This document shows, piece by piece, positions 35,905 through 45,457 of a stretch of DNA of 50,811 nucleotides (its first letter is position 1; every line of letters begins with the position of its first letter). This DNA comes from Microcoleus sp. bin38.metabat.b11b12b14.051 (GTDB lineage Bacteria > Cyanobacteriota > Cyanobacteriia > Cyanobacteriales > Microcoleaceae): assembly GCF_013299165.1 (NCBI RefSeq), contig NZ_JAAFKD010000040.1:1-50811 (forward strand), read 5' to 3'. Under the pieces are notes generated by a model. That model ran no database searches, was not told the origin of the DNA, and saw only the letters and a program-made list of their open reading frames with translations. The translations under genes were made by a program, and so were the position numbers.

Positions 35905-37257
35905 ATGAATCTCAAAGAAATGTTAAACATCGTCGATCGCATATTCTTCGATAAAACTGGTCAGCACCTTGACGATTTACAAGAAGCGGTACTACGGGGA
36001 ACTCTACAACATGAGACATATAAGCAAATAGCCAAAGATTTTGACTGTTCTGAAAGTCGTATTAGAAATGCTGCTTCGCAATTATGGCAGATACTTTCAG
36101 AAGAATTAGGAGAAGATGTCAGTAAATCAAATTTACGATCGGCAATGCAAAGATTCCAAGTCTCGATAGTTTCACATTATGCACAAGACTCTGCACAAAT
36201 AGGCTTAGTTAATTATTGTGGAGAAACCAAACACCCGCCAAACATACCAAACTCAAACCCACCAAATCAAGAAACATCCCATCACGACTTAAGCGAGATG
36301 CCAGAATTAGGGGCTTTCTTCGATCGCACTCCCGAACTCAAAACCCTCACAACCTCGATTCTACAACAAAACAGCAGCCTCATAACCATCACCGGCATTA
36401 GCGGTATCGGCAAAACCACCTTAGCAGTGCAACTCGTCCAACAAATCAAACACGAGTTTGAATACGTCATTTGGTGCAACTTCGACACATCCCCCACCCT
36501 CCCGGAATTTGAAGCTAACTTAATCCAGTTTTTCTCGCAGTCGGAAAAGCCAGATTCACCCACAAATAACCAGAAAGCATTATCCTTAATTAAATATTTA
36601 CAAAAATATCGCTGCTTAATAGTCTTAGATGACATACACAACCTGTTCAGCAGCGGCGAATTAGCAGGAAAATATCAACCTGAATACGAAGAATATCGCT
36701 CTTTATTCAAAAAAATACAAAAAATCTCCCATCAAAGTTGCTTCCTGCTTATCGGTTGGGAACAACCCAGAGAAGTTACTCAAGTTAAAAACCCAAATAC
36801 ACACATTAACACTTTACAACTCAAAGGTTTAGACATCGCCGCCGGACGGGAAATCCTCAGAGATTATGGATTAGCAGATATCGACAACTACTCAGCACTC
36901 ATTCACCGCTACCAAGGTAATCCCCTCTGGTTAAAAAGTGTCGCGACTATGATCCAAGAGTTGGGCGGATGCGTCACAGAGTTATTACCAGATGATACTA
37001 TATTGTTGCCGGAAGATTTGAAAGATATTTTGCAGCAGCAGTTTAGCCGCTTATCGGAAATCGAAAAACAAGTCCTCTCTTTGTTTTGTCGGGAAAGCGC
37101 ACCAGTCAACCTGACAAAATTACTAGAATATGGCACTTTGCGATCGCCCGATTTACTCAATGCGCTACAATCTTTATCGCGGCGTTGCTTTATTGACCAA
37201 ACAGGAAGTTTTTATACTTTGCTACCTGTGTTGAGGGAATATATCAAAGGGTTTTAA
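35905..37257 (+). CDS. NB-ARC ATPase with N-terminal HTH (vMAP-type)
   Basis: The 450-residue STAND-type protein starts with the cyanobacterial vWA-MoxR-associated HTH domain (about 1-85: DKTGQHLDDLQEAVLRGTLQ, IAKDFDCSESRIRNAASQLW). A linker and an NB-ARC domain follow, with Walker A GISGIGKTT (164-172) and Walker B CLIVLDDIHN (about 237-246). A winged-helix end includes LSEIEKQVLSLFCRESAPVN. Relatives usually carry WD40 or TPR sensor repeats at the C-terminus, but this one ends at about residue 450, so it is the short form. Roles in signalling or defence are proposed for such proteins; the target is unknown. It is divergent from the peptide operon, and composition returns toward that of the chromosome. 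Confidence 0.87.
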   Translation: MNLKEMLNIVDRIFFDKTGQHLDDLQEAVLRGTLQHETYKQIAKDFDCSESRIRNAASQLWQILSEELGEDVSKSNLRSAMQRFQVSIVSHYAQDSAQIGLVNYCGETKHPPNIPNSNPPNQETSHHDLSEMPELGAFFDRTPELKTLTTSILQQNSSLITITGISGIGKTTLAVQLVQQIKHEFEYVIWCNFDTSPTLPEFEANLIQFFSQSEKPDSPTNNQKALSLIKYLQKYRCLIVLDDIHNLFSSGELAGKYQPEYEEYRSLFKKIQKISHQSCFLLIGWEQPREVTQVKNPNTHINTLQLKGLDIAAGREILRDYGLADIDNYSALIHRYQGNPLWLKSVATMIQELGGCVTELLPDDTILLPEDLKDILQQQFSRLSEIEKQVLSLFCRESAPVNLTKLLEYGTLRSPDLLNALQSLSRRCFIDQTGSFYTLLPVLREYIKGF

Positions 37258-37304
37258 TTCAAGCATGATTTATATTATCTCGGGTCGATTACCATAACAA
37301 AAAC

Positions 37305-37370
37305 GGTTCGTTCGTAGTGTGGACTTTAGTCCGCTTGGTTGGCTGCGGACTAAAGTCCACACTACGAACC
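37305..37370. repeat. Single GGTTCGTAGT-family hairpin
   Basis: TTCGTAGTGTGGACTTTAGT pairs with ACTAAAGTCCACACTACGAA, with a GGTTGGC centre. It lies about 50 bp past the NB-ARC stop and may work as its transcript end, though no T-run follows. Confidence 0.8.
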
Positions 37371-37530
37371 TGACTTATTGCGATTACGCAACATTCTAAG
37401 ACGAAAATTCTGGGTTTTAGTCCACAAGTCGGGTAAAAAAACTACTTTCTTGGGCATTCATCCGTTCAGGACTGACTTATAATACTAAGATTACTTTGTT
37501 TTACGATCGATCGCACTTAAGCACCAATTC

Positions 37531-38385
37531 ATGAAACATTCCGCATCCAACCCCAGCCACAACAGCCAAACCTATCGCTTTGACGGACTATCTTTGGACG
37601 ATCGCAATCCCGACTTCATCAAACTAATGCTGCCGCTGTGGGAATGGCTGTACCGCCACTATTTTCGCGTCCAAAGCGACGGCTGGCACCACGTCCCCGC
37701 GAGCGGAAAAATGCTCGTTGTCGGCTCTCACAACGGAGGAATCGCCGCTCCTGATATGTTTATGTTCCTATACGAATGGTTCCACAGGTACGGGACGGAA
37801 CGCTTGGCCTACGGATTGATGCACCCGACGGTTTGGCAAGTTTCTCCTGATATTGCTGGGATGGCGGTGCAGTGCGGCGCGCTCAAAGCAAATCCCAAAA
37901 TGGCGATCGCAGCTTTCCGAAAAAATGCCCCGGTTCTCGTGTATCCGGGCGGCGCAGAAGATACTTTTCGCCCCTATCACTTACGCAATAAAATCTACTT
38001 TGCTGGACGCAAAGGATTTATTAAATTAGCATTGCGAGAAGAAGTGCCGATCGTCCCAATTATATCCCACGGTGCCCACGATACTTTGATAGTTTTGGCT
38101 GATTTGTACGAACAAGCAAAACAATTGCATGAATTGGGGATGCCGTGGTTATTTGGCATCGATCCGGTGGTGTTTCCAGTATATTTGGGATTGCCTTGGG
38201 GACTGAGTATCGGGCCTTTACCGAACTTGCCTTTTCCCGTGCAAATTCGGACTCGCGTGTGCGAACCGATCGTATTTGAGAGGTACGGTAAAGAGGCGGC
38301 GGGCGATCGCGATTATGTCGATGCTTGTTTCGATTTAGTTACCAATCAAATGCAAGCACAATTAGATGATTTGATTGCTAATTAA
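37531..38385 (+). CDS. Lysophospholipid/glycerol acyltransferase family protein (PlsC-like)
   Basis: The 284-residue protein is of the 1-acyl-glycerol-phosphate acyltransferase type. The catalytic block appears as VVGSHNGGIAAPDMF (His67, Asp75), a variant of NHxxxxD seen in cyanobacterial/plant DGAT-like members. VLVYPGGAEDTFRP replaces the FPEG substrate-binding motif, and VPIVPIISHGAHDT is the conserved block IV. A hydrophobic stretch near 205-225 (PVVFPVYLGLPWGL) suggests membrane contact. It likely transfers an acyl chain to a lysolipid or glycerolipid; the acceptor cannot be stated. ATG at 37531 is the natural start. It is monocistronic, with repeats on both sides. Confidence 0.85.
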   Translation: MKHSASNPSHNSQTYRFDGLSLDDRNPDFIKLMLPLWEWLYRHYFRVQSDGWHHVPASGKMLVVGSHNGGIAAPDMFMFLYEWFHRYGTERLAYGLMHPTVWQVSPDIAGMAVQCGALKANPKMAIAAFRKNAPVLVYPGGAEDTFRPYHLRNKIYFAGRKGFIKLALREEVPIVPIISHGAHDTLIVLADLYEQAKQLHELGMPWLFGIDPVVFPVYLGLPWGLSIGPLPNLPFPVQIRTRVCEPIVFERYGKEAAGDRDYVDACFDLVTNQMQAQLDDLIAN

Positions 38386-38528
38386 AAATTGAATAACCCT
38401 ACAGAAAAAGGTTCGTAGTAAGGATTTCAGTCCTGAAAGCCTAATATTTAAGTGCTAAAATCGTGAATACAAAAAAAATTGGCAATTGCTATCATAATTT
38501 ATACCCAGTCCTGGACACGTCAGCCCAA

Positions 38529-38594
38529 AGAAACCGGGTTTTTTACCCGATCTGCGGACTACAACGAAAGATTTTCGTAAAAAACCCGGTTTCT
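38529..38594. repeat. Long hairpin repeat AGAAACCGGGTTTTTT
   Basis: Perfect 16-bp arms AGAAACCGGGTTTTTT (38529-38544) and AAAAAACCCGGTTTCT (38579-38594) enclose 34 nt. It may act as a bidirectional terminator between the convergent acyltransferase and FAD genes. The region 38386-38746 has no gene; AAGGTTCGTAGTAAGGAT at about 38409 is a half repeat. Confidence 0.75.
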
Positions 38595-38652
38595 GGCCAC
38601 CCAGCGCGTCCAAGACTCAAATTCAACAAACTATTACTGCATTTTAAATTCC

Positions 38653-38828
38653 TACAAATTATCTTTCATTCGTCGAAATCTGCGCCGGAGAGGGCAATCC
38701 TGTTTCCCTACTTGTAAATTGTGCGATCGCCTTTAATGTATACAAATTATCTGTCATTCGCCGAAATCTGCGCCGGAGACGGCAATGCCGTTTCCCTACT
38801 TGTAAATTGTGCGATCGCCTTTAACGCA
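38653..38828. repeat. 88-bp tandem duplication covering the 3' end of the FAD gene
   Basis: 38653-38740 and 38741-38828 are near-identical (CTGCGCCGGAGA, CTACTTGTAAATTGTGCGAT, ACAAATTATCT). The right copy encodes the last residues and stop of the FAD protein; the left copy is a non-coding duplicate just past the stop. Confidence 0.85.
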
Positions 38829-40156
38829 ATTTTCGGATGCAAAAGTACCGCCGGCGACTCAATCATGTGCAGAACTTCCAAAAAAGCTTGACAAACTTTC
38901 GCATCTGTAGTCAACGCTTTTATCACCAGATCCATATAATCAATTGTCAGCCGCGTGGCGAGGTTGGGTTTCGCACCTTCACTTCCCCGATAGCGCGAAT
39001 CCTGACTGATCGCAAACGTCCAAGGAATAGTATGTAATTTTGCAAGTTTTTGTTGAAAATCTCGCCCAAAGCCTGTTAAATTGCCTGCTGGATACCGCTG
39101 CCACTGTTTTTTTAGGCACTCATCCAGCATCTGAGCATCCAATCCAGCAACCGTCATTCCCTGGCCGTAAACTGGGTTGAAAGCGCAAACTGCATGACCG
39201 ACAATTACTAAATTTTCAGGATAGCGCGGGAGGCGTTCGTAGTGGCGCAAACGGTTTTCTGTACCTCGATAACTATACACTGGTGCGATCGCCTTTGCAT
39301 CTTTAATCGCATCATAAATCATCGGAGTTGGCAGACTGCGGGCAAATTCTAGAAAACCTGCTTCGTCTGCGGGCGGATAATCGCGATCGCCCCCGCCGAG
39401 ACTTACCAGCCAGCGATTGCCTTCGATCGGGAAAAGCGCACCGCCGCGGGTGCGAAATGGCGGTGCTGTTGACACAAATACTGGCGCTGTATCTGACAAT
39501 TTACCGCTGCATTCATAGATGCGCGTGGCATAGCCGACAAAAGCATTGATCAGGGTTTCTTGCGGAGGTTCATAGCCGAGTTTTTTCAACCATTTAGGTG
39601 TTTGAGAAACTTTGCCGCTAGCATCGACTACCAAATCTGCATTCAAATTCTGTTCATTTATATTAGCTGGATTGTGGCGATCGCGAAAACGCACCGATAC
39701 GCCAGCAACCTCTGCGCCCGAACCCTTCGCCAGCAACCCCGTTACTGTACCTCCCTCCAGGAAATGCACGTTCGTATTTTCAGTCAAACGGCGACGAATT
39801 TGGCGATCGAGTAAATCCCGACTGAACATAATTAAATCATTGACATCCGGGGTAAAATGTGTAGCCCAACCGGTAGGACTAAACCACCCGATCGACTTCG
39901 GAGCTAACCTCGGAGCACCAGCAGCTATCAGTTCGTTTTCCAAGCCGGGAAACAACTGTTCTAGGATGATTTTGCCCCGATTCAACAGGATGTGAAGGTG
40001 GCGCGATTGAGGAATACCGGGGCGAGGCGTGGGTTTTTCGGGAAAAAAATCTCGTTCAACAATACTTACGCGATCGAAATGTTTTGCTAATACTCTAGCG
40101 CTCAACAGTCCTGCTAAACTACCGCCCATAATAATTGCATGAGTTTTTGGCTGCAT
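38747..40156 (-). CDS. FAD-dependent monooxygenase-like oxidoreductase
   Basis: The 469-residue flavoprotein has an N-terminal Rossmann motif IIMGGSLAGLLSARVLA (GxGxxG variant GGSLAG, about 10-16) and an acidic strand end SIVERD. The mid-chain LVVDASGK block and the second FAD motif NLVIVGHAVCAFNPVYGQGM follow. The last normally reads GDA; here Asp is replaced by His, which may weaken flavin ribityl binding or mark a subfamily. No signal peptide. The natural substrate is unknown; relatives include monooxygenases and halogenase-like proteins, but the halogenase WxWxIP motif is not seen. The final codons lie in an 88-bp tandem duplication. It stands alone between repeats. Confidence 0.82.
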   Translation of the reverse strand: MQPKTHAIIMGGSLAGLLSARVLAKHFDRVSIVERDFFPEKPTPRPGIPQSRHLHILLNRGKIILEQLFPGLENELIAAGAPRLAPKSIGWFSPTGWATHFTPDVNDLIMFSRDLLDRQIRRRLTENTNVHFLEGGTVTGLLAKGSGAEVAGVSVRFRDRHNPANINEQNLNADLVVDASGKVSQTPKWLKKLGYEPPQETLINAFVGYATRIYECSGKLSDTAPVFVSTAPPFRTRGGALFPIEGNRWLVSLGGGDRDYPPADEAGFLEFARSLPTPMIYDAIKDAKAIAPVYSYRGTENRLRHYERLPRYPENLVIVGHAVCAFNPVYGQGMTVAGLDAQMLDECLKKQWQRYPAGNLTGFGRDFQQKLAKLHTIPWTFAISQDSRYRGSEGAKPNLATRLTIDYMDLVIKALTTDAKVCQAFLEVLHMIESPAVLLHPKIALKAIAQFTSRETALPSPAQISANDR

Positions 40157-40170
40157 TATCCTATCCTTTG

Positions 40171-40469
40171 AATGCTAATAAATAATACCATGATTACAAA
40201 GTTTTGCGACCAAACAAGTGTTGCATTTGTTTGCCATCTACGAGTAACTACACAGGTGCGTCGCTATGAGATTGTCGATATTTATTTAGGGATTTTTGAT
40301 GGCGATGCACCCTACGACTCACTAATAGATAATACCATGATTAGGAAGTTTTGCAGCCAAATAAGTGTTGCACTTGTTTGCCATCTACGAGTAATTTCAC
40401 AGGTGCGTCGCTATGAGATTTTCGATATTTATTTAGAGATTTTTGATGGCGACGCACCCTACGACTTCC
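40171..40469. repeat. 147-bp tandem repeat, two copies
   Basis: The unit starting AATACCATGATTA recurs at a 147-bp period (ACCATGATTA at 40187 and 40334). It contains the inverted core GGTGCGTCGCTAT...GCGACGCACCCTAC at 40255-40315 and 40402-40462. A third, inverted core lies at 50122-50184. Because 147 is divisible by three the + frame stays open for 100 codons, but I see no evidence that it is a gene. 40470-40749 has no gene. Confidence 0.85.
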
Positions 40470-40749
40470 CTTAATAAGGAGTGGACAAGATTCCATCAAA
40501 GTCCCCCTTCTTAAGGTGGATTTAGGGGGATCGAGATATGTGGAACTTAAACAAAATTGTGTTAGCACAAATATTCCTAAAGTGATAGCCTGCCACAGAC
40601 ATATTTATATACTTCCGACTGTAGGGGGATGCTTTAGATCGTTAATCAGGTGATGCTTGGCATTGAGGGCAGAGAGCCGAAACTATACATTAGCCGATCG
40701 CGCCAACTCACTCAACTATGCGCACCCACCTTTTAACGAGGAATATACT

Positions 40750-43700
40750 ATGTATCAAAATTTGCCAATAAATCCACAACTGTATAACATCGGATTCTGG
40801 CTGGCCCAAGTGCCTGTAGAACAGACTACTACAAGCAGAGTAGAAGACGCAGCACTTCTCTATTCCGGGCCACAATTTTTTATCGCCCTCATCGCTGGAG
40901 TTGTTCTAGCCTGCGCTTTCCAACTCTTGCTGACAAATTTATCAGTAGCCGCGGGCCTTTCCTACATCGGACAATCCCACGACGACGGACACCACTCGGA
41001 TAGCGACGGCGCCCCCGTGCGCCACATCGGCCGCAAAGTCGGGACTTGGACGCTAATCACCGTCACCGTCGCCCTTTTCTTCGCTTGCTTGCTAGCAGTT
41101 AAGCTGAGCTTGATTAGCAGTCCGAGTTTAGGTGCGATCGTCGGTTTAGTCGTTTGGGCCACCTATTTCTCACTTCTCGTCTGGGTGAGCTCTACCACCG
41201 TCGGTTCCCTGATCGGTTCCGTCGTTAACACCGCGACATCCGGCGTTCAAGCTATTTTCGGCACCGCAGCCGCAGCCCTCGGCGCCAAAGCAGCCAGCAA
41301 TCAAGTAGTCGCTACAGCCAAAGCAGCAGCAGCCGCAGTGGGGCACGAACTCGGTAGCGCGATCGACCCCACCAGCTTGCGGGAAAACGTCGAAGACTAC
41401 ATCCAAGCCCTCAAACCGCCAGAATTAGACATCAAAGCGATGCGTAGCGAGTTTGAAAAGCTGCTTAACGATCCGCAACTCAAAAGCATTGCGGGCGAAA
41501 ATTTGCCGAATCTCGATCGCCAAACTCTGGTAGATTTAGTCAGTTCGCGATCGGACTTGTCCAAGCGCGATGTCAACCGGATTGTAGACCAACTCCAAGA
41601 TGCTTGGAAACAAGTAGGAAAAACGGATCAGAAATCAGACGGCATCGCCCAATTGATAGATTATCTTAAATCTGCAAAATCAGGAGATTTGCTCTCAGAT
41701 ACACTGACAAGTAGGGTTGAAAAAGTTCTCGGCAATCTGGGCGGTCAAAATTCTGGACAAAGCCCCACAATGATGTCCCAAGCAACATCAATGGCCGTCA
41801 ATGCTTTAATGGGAGTAGTATTAGGTCGCACGGATATTTCTGACTTTGATGTTCAAAAAGTAATGGGTCAGCTTAAAACAGCTAAAGACAAAGTTAGCCA
41901 GCAAGCTGATAAAATTACCTCTCAAGTCAAAGGCGAACCCGAAACTTACAGCCCAATTCGTGCTGATGTCGAAAACTACTTGCTCAACACTTATTCGTGG
42001 CAGATGAATCCTACCGCGATCGAGCGCGAATTTCGTGACGTGCTCTACGATCCAACAGCAGATCCGGGAACTGTGCGCCGCGAATTAGAAAAACTCAAAC
42101 AGTCGAGTTTTGCCGAAATATTGGCAAGTCGAGGCGTTTTTACCCAAGACAAAATTAAAGAAATTTCCCAGGAATTAGAAGGAATTAGACAGCGAGTTTT
42201 ACAAACTGCTATTTTTGCAGAGGAGCAAGAAAAAGCTCGCGATTTGCAGTGGCGCGTGGAAACTTATTTGAAGCTGACGCCGAAAGCAGAATTTACTTCA
42301 TCAGGTATCGGGAGCGATTTCAAAAAAATCCTAGAGGATTCTGATGCAAATTACGAACAGTTGCGCGATCGGCTTACTCCTTTTACCCGCGACAGTTTCG
42401 TGCAAATCCTCAGAGGCCGCGAAGGCTTCGGCTTCCAGGAAGTAGAAGAGATTGTTAAAGAGTTGGAACGGACGCGAGATGTCGTTTTAGCAGATACTAA
42501 AGGTCTGCAAGAAGCAGCGCAAGTCCGACTAGATAATCAGTGGCAAAAAGTACAAGAATACTTGAAGTCTACGGGTAAAGAAGAACTCAATCCCGAAGGC
42601 CTGAAGCGCGATTTTAAAACGCTGCTGGAAAACCCGGAAGCAGGAATGTGGGCTCTAAAAGCTAGAGCTTCTCGGTTCGATCGCGAAACTTTGGTAAAAT
42701 TGCTATCTCAGCGCAAAGACCTCAGCGAAGACCAAGTAAATCAGCTTCTTGACAGCGCCGAAGAAACTTGGCACAGCGCGCTGGAAGCACCGCAAAAGCT
42801 GGCAGAAAAAGCTAAGGATCAGTACGACCAAACTACCACCGCCCTGGCAGATTACCTGCGAAATACCGGCAAGTCAGAACTCAATCCTGAAGGGATTAAG
42901 CGGGATTTGACCAAATTGATGGAAAATCCCAAAGAAGGGGCTTTAGCGCTGCGCGGCCGCCTCTCTCAGGTCGATCGCGATACTTTGGTCAAGCTGCTTT
43001 CTCAGAGGGAAGATTTGACTGAGGAACAAGTCAATCAAATTATCGACCAAGTGCAAGAAACTCTGGGCTCGATCGTGAAAGCGCCGCGCCGTTTGGCGAA
43101 GCGGGTGCAAACCCAAGTCCAGGATTTTCAGAGCATCTTAGAGGATTATTTGCGTAATACGGGCAAGGAAGAATTAAACCCCGAAGCCATCAAGCGCGAC
43201 TTGCAACTGCTGCTGCACGACCCAAAAGTCGGCGCTTACAGCTTGGGCGAGCGGCTGTCGCACATCGATCGAGCGACGATGATTTCTCTGCTGTCTCAGC
43301 GGCCGGATATTTCCGAAGCAGAAGCTGCTCGCATTGTCGATCAAATTTTGTCGGTGCGCGACCAATTCGCACTGCAAATTCAGAAAATTCAGGAGGGCAT
43401 TCAGTCGGTAATTGACGGGATTCTCGGAAAAATTCGGGATTACCTCAATTCGCTCGATCGCCCGGAGCTCAATTACGAAGGCATTACGCGGGACGTGCGG
43501 AAGTTATTTGACGATCCGCAAGCCGGATTTGATGCTTTGCGCGATCGCCTCGGTCATTTCAACCGCGATACTTTAGTAGCCCTAATTAGTTCCCGCGAGG
43601 ACATTTCCGAAGCCGATGCCAACCGCTTAATTGACCAAATCGAAAAAAGCAGAAACACAGTCTTGCAAAGAGCAGAACGCTTGCAGCAAGAAGCGCAGCT

Positions 43701-43848
43701 TCGCCTCGAAAGCATCAAATTGCAAGCTGAAAAACAAGCTGAAGAAACTCGGAAAGCAGCGGAAGTTGCCTCTTGGTGGCTATTTTTTACCGCTCTTTCC
43801 TCGGCCGTTGCGGCTGCGGGCGCTGGTGCTTTAGCCGTCATCCGCTAA
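40750..43848 (+). CDS. Membrane-anchored protein with seven ~70-residue helical repeats
   Basis: The 1032-residue protein starts at the ATG at 40750 (MYQNLPINPQ), preceded by AACGAGGAA. A TTG-started extension from 40657 is unlikely. Two or three N-terminal hydrophobic segments (FFIALIAGVVLACAF; LITVTVALFFACLLAVKLS; LGAIVGLVVWATYFSLLVW) are followed by a long soluble region. Seven repeats carry YLRNTGKEELNPEGIKRDL, LLENP, DRDTLVKLLSQREDLSE and VNQIIDQ, beginning near 41391, 41961, 42252, 42546, 42846, 43143 and 43434. A C-terminal segment WWLFFTALSSAVAAAGAGAL gives another membrane anchor. I do not recognise the repeat family. Repeats 4-7 are the closest to each other, suggesting recent tandem duplication. 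It could be an elongated envelope or thylakoid scaffold. Confidence 0.8.
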   Translation: MYQNLPINPQLYNIGFWLAQVPVEQTTTSRVEDAALLYSGPQFFIALIAGVVLACAFQLLLTNLSVAAGLSYIGQSHDDGHHSDSDGAPVRHIGRKVGTWTLITVTVALFFACLLAVKLSLISSPSLGAIVGLVVWATYFSLLVWVSSTTVGSLIGSVVNTATSGVQAIFGTAAAALGAKAASNQVVATAKAAAAAVGHELGSAIDPTSLRENVEDYIQALKPPELDIKAMRSEFEKLLNDPQLKSIAGENLPNLDRQTLVDLVSSRSDLSKRDVNRIVDQLQDAWKQVGKTDQKSDGIAQLIDYLKSAKSGDLLSDTLTSRVEKVLGNLGGQNSGQSPTMMSQATSMAVNALMGVVLGRTDISDFDVQKVMGQLKTAKDKVSQQADKITSQVKGEPETYSPIRADVENYLLNTYSWQMNPTAIEREFRDVLYDPTADPGTVRRELEKLKQSSFAEILASRGVFTQDKIKEISQELEGIRQRVLQTAIFAEEQEKARDLQWRVETYLKLTPKAEFTSSGIGSDFKKILEDSDANYEQLRDRLTPFTRDSFVQILRGREGFGFQEVEEIVKELERTRDVVLADTKGLQEAAQVRLDNQWQKVQEYLKSTGKEELNPEGLKRDFKTLLENPEAGMWALKARASRFDRETLVKLLSQRKDLSEDQVNQLLDSAEETWHSALEAPQKLAEKAKDQYDQTTTALADYLRNTGKSELNPEGIKRDLTKLMENPKEGALALRGRLSQVDRDTLVKLLSQREDLTEEQVNQIIDQVQETLGSIVKAPRRLAKRVQTQVQDFQSILEDYLRNTGKEELNPEAIKRDLQLLLHDPKVGAYSLGERLSHIDRATMISLLSQRPDISEAEAARIVDQILSVRDQFALQIQKIQEGIQSVIDGILGKIRDYLNSLDRPELNYEGITRDVRKLFDDPQAGFDALRDRLGHFNRDTLVALISSREDISEADANRLIDQIEKSRNTVLQRAERLQQEAQLRLESIKLQAEKQAEETRKAAEVASWWLFFTALSSAVAAAGAGALAVIR

Positions 43849-43878
43849 ACAAGAGTCGATTTGCGAGATACAATTTAT

Positions 43879-43924
43879 AATAGTGCCTGATGTGATTTCC
43901 TACTCACATCAGGCACTATTTTTA
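43879..43924 (+). terminator. Rho-independent terminator of the repeat-protein gene
   Basis: Perfect 17-bp arms AATAGTGCCTGATGTGA and TCACATCAGGCACTATT, with an 8-nt loop, are followed by TTTT. It lies 31 bp past the stop codon at 43848. Confidence 0.92.
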
Positions 43925-43992
43925 TCAGCATTTTCAAAAGCTGTGAGGTATGTTTGGTTAGAGCGTTTTGCCTCGATTCACCATTGTCAAAT

Positions 43993-44990
43993 AGGTTCGT
44001 AGTGAGGACTTCAGTCCTGACTAAATGCGGACTAAAGTCCTCACTACGAACCGTCAAATAGGTTTGTAGTGAGGACTTCAGTCCTGACTAAATGCGGACT
44101 AAAGTCCTCACTACGAACCGTCAAATAGGTTTGTAGTGAGGACTTCAGTCCTGACTAAATGCGGACTAAAGTCCTCACTACGAACCGTCAAATAGGTTTG
44201 TAGTGAGGACTTCAGTCCTGACTAAATGCGGACTAAAGTCCTCACTACGAACCGTCAAATAGGTTTGTAGTGAGGACTTCAGTCCTGACTAAATGCGGAC
44301 TAAAGTCCTCACTACGAACCGTCAAATAGGTTTGTAGTGAGGACTTCAGTCCTGACTAAATGCGGACTAAAGTCCTCACTACGAACCGTCAAATAGGTTT
44401 GTAGTGAGGACTTCAGTCCTGACTAAATGCGGACTAAAGTCCTCACTACGAACCGTCAAATAGGTTTGTAGTGAGGACTTCAGTCCTGACTAAATGCGGA
44501 CTAAAGTCCTCACTACGAACCGTCAAATAGGTTTGTAGTGAGGACTTCAGTCCTGACTAAATGCGGACTAAAGTCCTCACTACGAACCGTCAAATAGGTT
44601 TGTAGTGAGGACTTCAGTCCTGACTAAATGCGGACTAAAGTCCTCACTACGAACCGTCAAATAGGTTTGTAGTGAGGACTTCAGTCCTGACTAAATGCGG
44701 ACTAAAGTCCTCACTACGAACCGTCAAATAGGTTCGTAGTGAGGACTTCAGTCCTGACTAAATGCGGACTAAAGTCCTCACTACGAACCGTCAAATAGGT
44801 TCGTAGTGAGGACTTCAGTCCTGACTAAATGCGGACTAAAGTCCTCACTACGAACCGTCAAATAGGTTCGTAGTGAGGACTTCAGTCCTGACTAAATGCG
44901 GACTAAAGTCCTCACTACGAACCGTCAAATAGGTTTGTAGTGAGGACTTCAGTCCTGACTAAATGCGGACTAAAGTCCTCACTACGAACC
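43993..44990. repeat. Fifteen-copy 67-bp tandem array of hairpin units
   Basis: Each 67-bp unit starts AGGTT(C/T)GTAGTGAGGACT and ends CTACGAACCGTCAAAT; units begin every 67 bp from 43993 to 44931. Each unit is an imperfect palindrome (TTCAGTCCTGAC.. / ..GGACTAAAGTCC). The only variation seen is C/T in GGTT(C/T)G: C in copies 1 and 12-14, T in 2-11 and 15. The unit lacks the GTAA-type leader or repeat-spacer pattern of CRISPR. The rest of 43849-45457 holds no gene. Confidence 0.95.
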
Positions 44991-45457
44991 GTAAAGCAAA
45001 ACTGAGATGCTCCCCAAAAAATCTATTCTACTCAGAAGGTTTTTGTAGGCGCAACTCGACGGGGCGCCTTTGCCATCTCAACCCAATATTTGTTGACTAG
45101 AGTAATAATTATGGTTCTCAACCCAGCACGCCTGTGGCGCCAACCGCCGCGCTCTGCTGCGCGAGTATCAAACGCCAACTTTTTTTGAGTTCGATCGCCC
45201 GAATCTGAGAAAATGCCGATCGTCGGGTCATCACTCGCAGCCGATCGTTTGTGCATAATAGGGAACTAAAGGTGTGAAAATACTACACTGGCTGTGGGGG
45301 GTAACATACCCGATACCTTTGGAAACACCAAGGGCTTTTCCCAGTCCGCCCACTCAGCGTCAAAACACGCAGGCCCTGCGATCGCCAATGCTAAACAACC
45401 TACGTCTCAAACCTCCCCTGGCTAGTTACCTAGTAGCACTGTAAGGGGGGCGATGCC

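Noticed and set aside
38463..38717. An 84-codon frame between the acyltransferase and FAD genes
   Set aside because: It runs through a long hairpin repeat and the duplicated tail of the FAD gene.
40172..40474. A 100-codon frame with two 49-residue repeats
   Set aside because: It follows a 147-bp tandem duplication of a palindromic element that recurs elsewhere; no ribosome site or domain supports a gene.
43993..44990. CRISPR array
   Set aside because: The whole 67-bp unit repeats, including what would be spacers; there is no variable spacer and no cas gene.
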